This document shows positions 1-5,935 of a DNA stretch of 8,193 nucleotides, piece by piece. This stretch comes from Bacteroidales bacterium (GTDB taxonomy: Bacteria > Bacteroidota > Bacteroidia > Bacteroidales > JALTDM01), in contig JALTDM010000185.1 in the NCBI GenBank assembly GCA_027074135.1, positions 1 through 8,193 on the forward strand, read 5' to 3'. Every line of letters starts with the position of its first letter. Within the stretch, counting starts at the first letter, position 1. The position numbers and the translations under genes are program-made. The notes below the pieces were generated by a model. That model ran no database searches. It worked only from the letters and a program-made list of their open reading frames with translations, and had not been told where the DNA came from.

Positions 1-2
1 AG

Positions 3-134
3 AAAAAAGGTAAAATAAATTTCTTTCTTAATTTTCGTATTTCAATAAGTTCTAAGGCTAAAGCTAGTGTTGAATCGATTTTATTTTTAACCTACCTTAA
101 AAGGCATGGCTATAAAAAATGGTATCTCGAATAA
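3..134 (+). CDS. C-terminal end of an unrecognised protein (5' end outside window)
   Basis: An open frame runs in from the left edge for 43 codons and stops at TAA 132-134. The peptide is basic and hydrophobic and ends HGYKKWYLE, with a run of small residues (ISISSKAKAS) before a leucine-rich stretch. I do not recognise the family from this fragment. The same frame stays open after the stop for 39 more codons, to TGA 252-254, but the composition changes sharply there: arginine-rich, with CCC, GGG and AGG codons that are rare elsewhere in the window. I take the first TAA as the true end. Codon use up to 134 is like the other genes, which favours a real gene, but a short chance frame is not excluded. 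It would be transcribed towards the convergent ribonucleotide reductase gene. Confidence 0.4.
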   Translation, partial: KKGKINFFLNFRISISSKAKASVESILFLTYLKRHGYKKWYLE

Positions 135-140
135 ATAATA

Positions 141-240
141 ACCAGGCAAAAGCCCGTTAAATCACCTATCAACCACATTAGTCCTACCTCAAGGGAAGAA
201 ACAATGCTTGGGAGAAACAGGGGTAACAAACGGCAAAATG
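141..240. other. Non-coding stretch of raised GC, possible structured RNA or 3' UTR
   Basis: Bases 135-419 hold no supported gene. Within them, 141-240 has 45 G or C out of 100, clearly above the AT-rich sequence on either side (for example 281-360). In an AT-rich genome such islands between genes often mark structured RNA. Small pairings are visible: GGC-AAAA-GCC near 145-154, and CTCAAG (188-193) against CTTGGGAG (207-214) with a bulge. None makes a convincing known fold. The strand is undetermined. It could be the 3' UTR of the upstream gene, a decayed gene remnant or an RNA gene. I recognise no Rfam family. Confidence 0.25.
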
Positions 241-256
241 AAAAAATAATATGATT

Positions 257-280
257 AGCACCGTCTTTTAAGGCGGTGTT
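257..280 (+). terminator. Small hairpin, possible terminator of the left-edge gene
   Basis: CACCGTC (259-265) pairs with GGCGGTG (272-278), one pair being a G-T wobble, around the loop TTTTAA; A257-T280 and G258-T279 extend it. The tract after it on the plus strand is only TTAAAATATTTA, so it is a poor match to a classical U-tract. It is in the right place to end transcription arriving from the left-edge frame or from the GC-raised stretch, and it could equally be the 3' stem of an RNA. Confidence 0.4.
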
Positions 281-360
281 AAAATATTTACATTAAAAAT
301 TTTTGGCTTTAGCCACAAAAATGTAATCACAATTTGATTTCAAAATACGTAATTTGGGAT

Positions 361-395
361 AAATAAAAAAGGGCTACCGTTTTTGGCAGCCCTTT
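361..395 (-). terminator. Rho-independent terminator of the ribonucleotide reductase gene
   Basis: AAAGGGCT (368-375) pairs perfectly with AGCCCTTT (388-395); an inner CC/GG pairing flanks a short loop. Read on the minus strand, the hairpin is followed by TTTATTT from 367 down to 361, with further T from the stem base. It begins 25 bases past the stop codon of the gene at 420-3014. On the plus strand the following TTTGTGTAATATG is weaker, so some bidirectional activity is possible. Confidence 0.8.
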
Positions 396-419
396 GTGTA
401 ATATGCTTTTTTTCTTCTA

Positions 420-3014
420 TTATTCACATTTTGAATAACCGCAATTGGTACAAATCAAGCAACCTTCTTGGTAAATAAGGCTGTCTGAACCGCACATTTC
501 GCATTTTTCGCCGTGTCCGGCTTTGGTTCCGTCTGGTATATAGCGTTTCAATGCCCTTTCTACACCACTCTTCCAACTGTTAATGCTATCGTTGTCAAAC
601 CTCAATCCTTTCACTACATTTACCACATCTTCGATAGGCATTTGCTGACGAAGCATAAACGAAATAATCTTGGCATAATTCCAAAATTCCGGATTGAATA
701 CCCTTGATAAGCCCTCAAATGTTGTTTTATATCCGTGCTTGTCAATGTATTGGAAATCGTATCGTTTATTTCCGTTTTCGTCCAAATTCTTAATGATGTA
801 ACCCTTTGTTACTTTCTTAGGAATAATAAGCACATCTTCGTCTTCTTTACCGGTGAATATTTCGTAAGGCTTACCATCAATGAGACCGATGAATGCAATC
901 CAATTTTCCGTACCGTTTTTAAACCTGACAACATCAGCTTCAAGCACTTTAGGTCTGTTTTGCGGAAATACCGGTTTTATTACTGTTTCTTCTTGTTTTT
1001 CTTCGTTTTTATTTTCTTTTTTATCTTTCTTTTTGGTAGATACAAGTACACCGTCCCTGGAGCCCTCGCGGTAAACTGTTATACCTTTGCACCCGCTTTT
1101 CCAAGCTTCTTCGTACAACTTACCCACTAATTCTTTAGACACATGTTCCGGCAAATTGATAGTAACACTTATAGAATGGTCAACCCATTTTTGAATTCTA
1201 CCTTGCATCCTTACTTTATTGATCCAGTCCACATCTGCACTTGTAGCTTTATAATATGGAGATTTCTTTATCAATTCATTCAGTTCATCGTCACTCATTT
1301 GCTTAACCTTTTCCACATCGTAACCGTTAGCTTCCAACCATACAAGGAACTTGTGGTGGAACACAGTATATTCTTCAAAAGCATCACCGACATCATCAAT
1401 GTAATCAATCTTAATATTCTTATCGTTTGGATTAACTTTTCTTCTTCTCTTGTAATAAACCAGGAATACAGGTTCAATGCCGGATGTGGTTTGGCTCATA
1501 AGACTGGTTGTACCCGTAGGAGCAATTGTAAGCAATGAAATGTTTCTGCGCCCGTATTTTTCCATTTCCTTACCTAACTCAGGATCAGCATCTTTAATAC
1601 GGTTAATGAACGGATTGTCTTTTTCCTTTTTGGCATCGTAAATTTGGAAAGGTCCTCTTTCTTTTGCCATTTCCACAGAAGCACGGTAAGCCTCTACTGC
1701 AACGGTTTTGTGAACTTCCACGGAAAAATCAATAGCTTCTACACTTCCATACCTGAGACCAAGAGCAGCAAGCATATCGCCTTCAGCAGTAATACCTAGT
1801 CCTGTTCTGCGACCTTTCAAAGCTTTATCACGGATTTTCATCCACAAGTTTCTTTCTACTCTCTTTATATCTTCATCTTCAGGGTCAGAATCTATTTTTG
1901 CAATTATCCTGTCAATTTTTTCTATTTCCAAGTCAATGATGTCGTCCATCATCCTTTGAGCTTTTCTCACATATTTTTTAAACTTGTCAAAGTTAAACTT
2001 TGCTTTAGATGTAAACGGATTATCTACAAAACTGTAAAGGTTGATTGCAAGCAAACGACAACTGTCGTAAGGACAGAGAGGTATTTCACCGCAAGGATTA
2101 GTAGAAACAGTTCTAAAGCCTTGGTCAGCATAACTGTCTGCTACAGATTCCCGAATTATGGTATCCCAGAACAAAATTCCCGGTTCTGCCGATTTCCAAG
2201 CATTATACACAATCTTATTCCATAATGACCTTGCTTTTATTTTTTGGGTGTATCGCGGATTGTCATTATCTATAGGATACTGTTGAACATATTCTTCATC
2301 ATTTATAACGGCATTCATAAATTCATCGTCAATCTTCACAGAGATATTGGCACCTGTAACTTTAGTTCCATCCAATTTTGCATCAATAAATGCTTCCGAA
2401 TCGGGATGTTTAATGGAAATAGAAAGCATAAGAGCACCGCGTCTTCCGTCTTGTGCAACTTCCCTTGTAGAATTTGAGTATCTTTCCATAAACGGAACAA
2501 CACCAGTAGAAGTAAGTGCGGAATTTTTCACAGGACTACCTTTGGGACGGATATGAGAAAGATCGTGTCCTACGCCGCCACGTCTTTTCATCAATTGCAC
2601 TTGTTCTTCGTCCATACGTATAATACCACCATAAGAATCTGCAGGTTTTTCGTGTCCGATAACAAAACAGTTGGAAAGTGAAGTCATTTGGAAATCATTA
2701 CCAATACCAGCCATAGGACTTCCTTGTGGAATAATATATTTAAATTCTTTTAACGCTTCATAAACTTCTTTTTCGGACATTGGGTTGGGATACTTCTCCT
2801 CACTTCTTACAATTTCTTTTGCTATCCTTCTATGCATATCGTCCGGTGTTTTTTCATAAATGTTTCCGAACGAATCTTTGAGAGCATACTTATTTACCCA
2901 AACTGTAGCGGCAAGTTCATCTCCTTTAAAATACTCTTTAGAAGCAGCCACAGCTTCTTCAAAAGTGTAGGTTTTCATTTTTTTTTCATCTTTTTTAATT
3001 GTAATTGTTTCCAT
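420..3014 (-). CDS. nrdJ: Adenosylcobalamin-dependent (class II) ribonucleoside-diphosphate reductase
   Basis: Reduces ribonucleotides to deoxyribonucleotides in the cytoplasm using a cysteine thiyl radical generated from adenosylcobalamin; needs no oxygen and no small radical subunit. The 864-residue product shows SLSNC (redox Cys116), the catalytic triad NPCGE (Asn306, radical Cys308, Glu310), partner Cys319 eleven residues on, and the phosphate loop APTGTTS (498-504). A lysine/glutamate-rich linker (about 659-678) leads to a TSCPD-like domain (about 687-800). A C-terminal zinc-ribbon-like tail follows with Cys838, 841, 852, 855, 858 and 863; its cysteines probably re-reduce the active site. 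Spacing and length fit the long class II form, not NrdA or NrdD. The ATG at 3014 has no Shine-Dalgarno; Met13 (MKTYTFEEA) is a plausible alternative because the first twelve residues are Lys/Glu-rich. It appears monocistronic, with its own terminator. Confidence 0.95.
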   Translation of the reverse strand: METITIKKDEKKMKTYTFEEAVAASKEYFKGDELAATVWVNKYALKDSFGNIYEKTPDDMHRRIAKEIVRSEEKYPNPMSEKEVYEALKEFKYIIPQGSPMAGIGNDFQMTSLSNCFVIGHEKPADSYGGIIRMDEEQVQLMKRRGGVGHDLSHIRPKGSPVKNSALTSTGVVPFMERYSNSTREVAQDGRRGALMLSISIKHPDSEAFIDAKLDGTKVTGANISVKIDDEFMNAVINDEEYVQQYPIDNDNPRYTQKIKARSLWNKIVYNAWKSAEPGILFWDTIIRESVADSYADQGFRTVSTNPCGEIPLCPYDSCRLLAINLYSFVDNPFTSKAKFNFDKFKKYVRKAQRMMDDIIDLEIEKIDRIIAKIDSDPEDEDIKRVERNLWMKIRDKALKGRRTGLGITAEGDMLAALGLRYGSVEAIDFSVEVHKTVAVEAYRASVEMAKERGPFQIYDAKKEKDNPFINRIKDADPELGKEMEKYGRRNISLLTIAPTGTTSLMSQTTSGIEPVFLVYYKRRRKVNPNDKNIKIDYIDDVGDAFEEYTVFHHKFLVWLEANGYDVEKVKQMSDDELNELIKKSPYYKATSADVDWINKVRMQGRIQKWVDHSISVTINLPEHVSKELVGKLYEEAWKSGCKGITVYREGSRDGVLVSTKKKDKKENKNEEKQEETVIKPVFPQNRPKVLEADVVRFKNGTENWIAFIGLIDGKPYEIFTGKEDEDVLIIPKKVTKGYIIKNLDENGNKRYDFQYIDKHGYKTTFEGLSRVFNPEFWNYAKIISFMLRQQMPIEDVVNVVKGLRFDNDSINSWKSGVERALKRYIPDGTKAGHGEKCEMCGSDSLIYQEGCLICTNCGYSKCE

Positions 3015-3108
3015 AAGCTGTTTATTTTAATGTGGTTATCATACACCCAAAAACATTTTTAACATTTTTATTTTCGTTGACAAATATCAAAATTAAAATC
3101 TTTACCAC

Positions 3109-3137
3109 CAAAATTACTTATTCACAAGTTATCAACC
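3109..3137 (-). promoter_or_regulatory. Candidate nrdJ promoter overlapped by DnaA-box-like repeats
   Basis: On the minus strand TAATTTTG (3116-3109) matches the Bacteroidota -7 element TAnnTTTG. GTTG at 3136-3133 could be the -33 element, but the gap of 16 bases is shorter than the usual 19 or so. The same segment holds, on the plus strand, TTATTCACA (3118-3126), which fits the relaxed DnaA box TTWTNCACA, and eleven bases later TTATCAACC (3129-3137), which fits it poorly. No B12-riboswitch box was seen in the roughly 95-base leader. AT-rich sequence yields such matches easily. Confidence 0.3.
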
Positions 3138-3237
3138 GACATTTTTACAACATGCTGGTAATCAATTTATTGCAATATCAAGAATTTAACAATACCTTAA
3201 AACACAACACAAACTCATTTTATATAAAAATTATTTG

Positions 3238-3245
3238 TACATTTG
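3238..3245 (+). promoter_or_regulatory. Candidate -7 element of the perR promoter
   Basis: TACATTTG is an exact TAnnTTTG match 37 bases before the perR ATG, giving a leader of roughly 30 bases. No clear TTG lies at the -33 position, so the assignment rests on the -7 element alone. Confidence 0.4.
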
Positions 3246-3266
3246 TTTTCTGAAATGATAACAATC

Positions 3267-3281
3267 TTAAAACCATTATAA
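3267..3281 (+). promoter_or_regulatory. PerR-box-like inverted repeat just before perR
   Basis: The 15-base segment TTAAAACCATTATAA reads on the other strand TTATAATGGTTTTAA. That agrees at 12 of the 14 specified positions with the Bacillus PerR box TTATAATnATTATAA. It ends one base before the ATG of the PerR-type gene and lies downstream of the candidate -7 element, a suitable place for autorepression. The match is to a distant phylum's consensus in AT-rich DNA, so it may be chance. Confidence 0.35.
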
Positions 3282-3282
3282 A

Positions 3283-3705
3283 ATGACATATTCTGAAGCT
3301 GAAGAAATTTTGAGGAAACATAATATTAAGCCATCCTTATTAAGGTACAAATTAATTAATTATTTGTCACAACATTATACACACCCAACAATTGATACTA
3401 TATATAGAGAATTGAAACCGGAAATACCGACATTGTCAAAAACATCTATATATAACAATCTATATTTATTCGTAGAAAAAAATTTAGTGCAGATTTTAAA
3501 AATCGATGAAAAGGAAATCAGATTTGATTACGATACTACCCCACACATACATTTTAAATGTGAGAAATGTGGTAAAATATACGACATACATACCAATATA
3601 GAATTTCACGACATAAAACAACTAGACGGGTTCACGGTAAATCAAACTATCTTATTTATGAAAGGTGTTTGTGCAAAATGTAATGAAAAAGAGAAAAAGA
3701 ATTAA
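3283..3705 (+). CDS. perR: Fur-family peroxide-responsive repressor, PerR type
   Basis: A 140-residue metalloregulator that would bind DNA as a dimer and lose binding when peroxide oxidises a histidine ligand at its Fe/Mn site. The N-terminal winged helix (about 1-75) contains the Fur-family signature HPTIDTIYREL and the recognition-helix region KTSIYNNLYLF. Aligned by eye with Bacillus PerR, all five regulatory metal ligands are present: His34, Asp82, His88, His90 and Asp101. The aspartate in CGKIYD is where Fur proteins typically carry glutamate, which favours PerR. The structural zinc site is CEKC (93, 96) and CAKC (130, 133). Length is typical. It is divergent from nrdJ, and its stop overlaps the stop of the convergent MBL gene. 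A PerR-box-like site touches its start, suggesting autoregulation. Fur or Zur are the alternatives; both fit the ligand set less well. Confidence 0.85.
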   Translation: MTYSEAEEILRKHNIKPSLLRYKLINYLSQHYTHPTIDTIYRELKPEIPTLSKTSIYNNLYLFVEKNLVQILKIDEKEIRFDYDTTPHIHFKCEKCGKIYDIHTNIEFHDIKQLDGFTVNQTILFMKGVCAKCNEKEKKN

Positions 3706-4361
3706 TCTTCATCTTTTAACATTTCTCTTATAAACGGATTATTTTTTGCTTCTTCGCCAACTGTCGTTTCATAACCATGACCTGAAAATATTATTGTTTC
3801 ATCAGGCAGGGTTAGTATTTTCTCTTTAATTGTTTTAATAAGAACATCCAAGTCACCACCGGGTAAATCAGTTCTTCCTATACTCCCTTGAAAAATAACA
3901 TCACCCGTAAAAACAATTTCTTTTTCGGGCGATATCAAAGATATACTTCCTACAGTGTGCCCCGATGTTTCAAACACAATAAGTTTTGAATTACCAAAAG
4001 CTATTTCATCACCTTCTTTTATAAACTTATCGGGCATAGGAGACTCTTCAAAAGGGAAACCATAAAAATCCGCAACAGTAGCAGCCATTTTGTAATTGTC
4101 TAACTCCTTATCGTTTGACAATATTTCAATATTATACTTATCTTTTATAAACTTATTGCAGCAAATATGATCCAAATGTCCATGTGTATTTACAATTGCA
4201 ATCGGCTTCAAGCCGTATTTTTCGATATATTCAACAATACGCTTTCTTTCAGAATCTTTATTGCAACCGGGATCTATAATAACCGTTTCTCTTGACTTTT
4301 CATCATAAACCAAATAAGTAATCTCCCTGAAATCGTTAAAAATAAACTTTTGTACTTTCAT
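3702..4361 (-). CDS. Metallo-beta-lactamase-fold hydrolase, glyoxalase II-like
   Basis: A 219-residue cytoplasmic zinc hydrolase. The metal-binding motif THGHLDH gives His60, His62, Asp64 and His65; the remaining ligands are His135 (SGHTVG), bridging Asp154 (FTGDVIF) and His195 (SGHGYET). IGRTDLPGGD (161-170) is characteristic of the glyoxalase II / YcbL / persulfide dioxygenase branch. Two adjacent cysteines follow the motif (67-68). Members hydrolyse thioesters such as S-lactoylglutathione or act on related thiols. The protein lacks the long C-terminal substrate domain of classical GloB, so the substrate is uncertain. It is the last gene of the leftward group, separated from the thioredoxin gene by a hairpin lying only nine bases before its ATG. 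Its stop TAA shares TTAA with the perR stop. Confidence 0.85.
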   Translation of the reverse strand: MKVQKFIFNDFREITYLVYDEKSRETVIIDPGCNKDSERKRIVEYIEKYGLKPIAIVNTHGHLDHICCNKFIKDKYNIEILSNDKELDNYKMAATVADFYGFPFEESPMPDKFIKEGDEIAFGNSKLIVFETSGHTVGSISLISPEKEIVFTGDVIFQGSIGRTDLPGGDLDVLIKTIKEKILTLPDETIIFSGHGYETTVGEEAKNNPFIREMLKDED

Positions 4362-4370
4362 AATATAAAT

Positions 4371-4388
4371 AGGGGCTTTAAAGCCCCT
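4371..4388 (-). terminator. Perfect palindrome between thioredoxin and MBL genes (terminator or attenuator)
   Basis: AGGGGCTTTAAAGCCCCT is an exact 18-base palindrome that can form a GC-rich stem with a TTTAAA loop; T4370-A4389 adds a pair. On the minus strand it follows the thioredoxin stop by about 30 bases and is followed by ATTTATATT and then the MBL ATG nine bases on. The T-tract is broken, so termination may be partial. It could attenuate readthrough into the MBL gene, stabilise the upstream message's 3' end, or mask the MBL start. Confidence 0.55.
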
Positions 4389-4420
4389 AAGTTAAGTTTA
4401 TTTTTGTAAAAAAGTTCAAA

Positions 4421-4825
4421 CTATTTTAAATGTGCTCCTATAATTTTTTTCAAATCTTCTTTTTGATGTAATCCTACAACTTTTTCAACAACTTTTCCGT
4501 CCTTAAAAATAATCAAAGTCGGTATCCCCCTTATACCAAATCTAGCTGCTACTTTCCTATTTTTATCTACATCTAATTTACCAAATTTAACTTTTTTCAT
4601 TTCTTTAGCAAGGTCTTCTACAATTGGACCTTGAACGCGGCAAGGAGCACACCAAGTTGCCCAAAAATCTACAACAGATATTCCTTTTTTAATAAAACCG
4701 TCGAATGAATCCGAATTAAGAATTTTAACATCACCTTCTTTTTTGTCTTTAGGTCCGCCAGCATTGGCAACATAAGCAACGGCAACACCTCCCAATAATA
4801 AAAGTACTAACGCAATTTTCTTCAT
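4421..4825 (-). CDS. Exported or membrane-anchored thioredoxin
   Basis: A thioredoxin-fold disulfide oxidoreductase of 134 residues. The active site is WCAPC (Trp58, Cys59, Cys62), with buried Asp53 in VVDFWATWC, cis-proline Pro102 in RGIPTLIIF, and the usual C-terminal DGKVVEKVVG strand and helix. Residues 1-22 are MKK followed by a hydrophobic segment, with a possible cleavage site ANA|GG. The protein should therefore face the periplasm, cleaved or tethered, rather than be the cytoplasmic TrxA. CAPC differs from the common CGPC and is seen in several thioredoxins. I chose ATG at 4825: the frame extends three codons further to a TTG, but MKK gives a normal signal start. It lies 51 bases after the DUF1858 gene, with a candidate internal promoter in between. 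Its electron donor, such as CcdA/DsbD, is not in the window. Confidence 0.9.
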   Translation of the reverse strand: MKKIALVLLLLGGVAVAYVANAGGPKDKKEGDVKILNSDSFDGFIKKGISVVDFWATWCAPCRVQGPIVEDLAKEMKKVKFGKLDVDKNRKVAARFGIRGIPTLIIFKDGKVVEKVVGLHQKEDLKKIIGAHLK

Positions 4826-4862
4826 AACATTCAAATATTTATATAACTTAATTTAACTAGTG

Positions 4863-4888
4863 CAAAATTAAAAAAATTATTTATTCAA
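4863..4888 (-). promoter_or_regulatory. Candidate internal promoter for the thioredoxin gene
   Basis: TAATTTTG on the minus strand (4870-4863) matches the Bacteroidota -7 element, and TTG (4888-4886) lies 15 bases upstream, shorter than the preferred spacing. It overlaps the end of the DUF1858 gene and would give a leader of about 30 bases. Confidence 0.3.
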
Positions 4889-5158
4889 GTCTAATTTATC
4901 AACATCTATCTTTTTATCAGGTTCATTTTCTTTGTATTCATCCCTATGTTCATACAGATAATTCAAATCTTTTACAAAACCTTCAATATCTGCATCGCTA
5001 AAACCTTTTTCCTGAGCTGCTTCTTCAAGGGTACCCCAAATAGGTTCACCGCAAACTATACATCTGATGCCCTTTTCCATAAGATATTTAACGGATGCTG
5101 GCACTATTTCTATCAATTCTTCAATAGTAGTGTCTTTTGTAATAATTTGTTCTGCCAT
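4877..5158 (-). CDS. DUF1858 domain protein (hybrid-cluster-protein-associated redox disulfide family)
   Basis: A 93-residue soluble protein with no signal sequence. It begins ITKDTTIEELIEIVPASVKY and carries CIVC (Cys33, Cys36) after GIR, then GTLEEAAQEKGF; this is the pattern of the DUF1858 domain (about 5-65). Family members have a CxxC thought to be a redox disulfide or metal site and are named from association with hybrid cluster protein, though no such gene is seen here. The C-terminal 30 residues are charged and probably disordered. Its ATG lies 13 bases after the tpiA stop and it is followed by the thioredoxin gene, so co-expression with both is likely. The biochemical role is not known. 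Confidence 0.85.
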   Translation of the reverse strand: MAEQIITKDTTIEELIEIVPASVKYLMEKGIRCIVCGEPIWGTLEEAAQEKGFSDADIEGFVKDLNYLYEHRDEYKENEPDKKIDVDKLDLNK

Positions 5159-5171
5159 TTTTTATTGCTTT

Positions 5172-5930
5172 TTAGAATGAGTTAATTATATCCACAAAAT
5201 CATTTGCTTTAAGAGACGCTCCGCCTATAAGACCACCATCAATATCCGGCTGTGCAAAAAGTTCCTTTGCATTACCTGGTTTTACACTGCCGCCATAAAG
5301 CACAGGAATTTGGTTTGCAATATCTGTACCAAATTTATTGCCAAGTAATTTTCTTATATGGGCATGAATTTCTTGTGCTTGCTCCGGTGTTGCAGTTTTT
5401 CCCGTTCCTATAGCCCAAACAGGCTCATAAGCAATTACAAGTTTTTTCACATCATCTTTGTTTAATGATAATATTGTGTTTTTAAGCTGGTTTTCAACCA
5501 CTTCAAATTGCTTGCCTGCTTCTCTTTCTTCCAACTTTTCGCCAATACAGAAAATCGGTATTAAATCATTTTCCAAAACAAGTTTGAGTTTCTTTGACAA
5601 AATTTCATCATTTTCACCGAAATATTGTCTTCTTTCGGAGTGACCGATTATTACATATTCTGCTCCAGTGCTTTCTATCATTGCTGCTGAAACTTCACCT
5701 GTGTAAGCACCTTCTGCTTCGGATGCACAATTTTGCGCTCCAACTTTTATTTTAGTCCTGTCTATTACATCAGCTACATTGTGAATAAAAGGAAACGGCG
5801 GGATTAAAATAACCGTCACATCACCGGGATTTCTCTCTGCAAGCAGAGAATCTACATCTCCGGCTAACCTTATTGCACTTTCCAATAAGGTATTCATTTT
5901 CCAGTTACCTGCTACTATTTTTCTGTTCAT
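5172..5930 (-). CDS. tpiA: Triose-phosphate isomerase
   Basis: Interconverts dihydroxyacetone phosphate and glyceraldehyde 3-phosphate in glycolysis and gluconeogenesis, as a cytoplasmic TIM-barrel dimer. Numbering from the ATG, the product has 252 residues, the usual bacterial length. It shows the substrate lysine in AGNWKMN (Lys11), the electrophilic histidine in IIGHSERRQYFGE (His97), the catalytic base in AYEPVWAIGTGKTA (Glu169, with the mobile loop 6), and the phosphate-binding LYGGSVKPGN and GGLIGGASL. I chose ATG at 5930 because MNRKIVAGNWKMN is the canonical beginning. The frame extends three codons upstream to a TTG at 5939 inside the permease stop region, a poorer start. It follows the permease stop by five bases and precedes the DUF1858 gene, so it is read from the lipoprotein-permease transcript unless an unseen promoter lies in the permease gene. 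Confidence 0.97.
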   Translation of the reverse strand: MNRKIVAGNWKMNTLLESAIRLAGDVDSLLAERNPGDVTVILIPPFPFIHNVADVIDRTKIKVGAQNCASEAEGAYTGEVSAAMIESTGAEYVIIGHSERRQYFGENDEILSKKLKLVLENDLIPIFCIGEKLEEREAGKQFEVVENQLKNTILSLNKDDVKKLVIAYEPVWAIGTGKTATPEQAQEIHAHIRKLLGNKFGTDIANQIPVLYGGSVKPGNAKELFAQPDIDGGLIGGASLKANDFVDIINSF

Positions 5931-5935
5931 TTCAT

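Noticed and set aside
3..240. Remnant of a group I intron with a homing endonuclease, or an insertion-sequence end
   Set aside because: The fragment's ISISSKAKAS segment and the ATTAGTCC downstream are only vaguely reminiscent; no paired GACTA, no intron core and no terminal inverted repeats were found.
297..319. GGC-TTTA-GCC hairpin with A and T flanks
   Set aside because: The stem is only three or four pairs and lacks a T-tract in either direction.
513..2556. Plus-strand open frames inside the nrdJ gene
   Set aside because: They are antisense to a strongly conserved enzyme, have cysteine- and phenylalanine-rich unnatural compositions, and show no domain.
3032..3253. Small plus-strand frame of 73 codons in the nrdJ-perR intergenic region
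   Set aside because: Low-complexity AT-rich translation over promoter-like sequence, with no recognisable motif.
3015..3282. Cobalamin riboswitch before the B12-dependent reductase
   Set aside because: No B12 box (GCCACTG-type core) and no extended GC-containing structure is visible; the region is uniformly AT-rich.
4826..4834. TTG start for the thioredoxin
   Set aside because: ATG at 4825 starts a normal MKK signal sequence; a TTG three codons earlier adds nothing.
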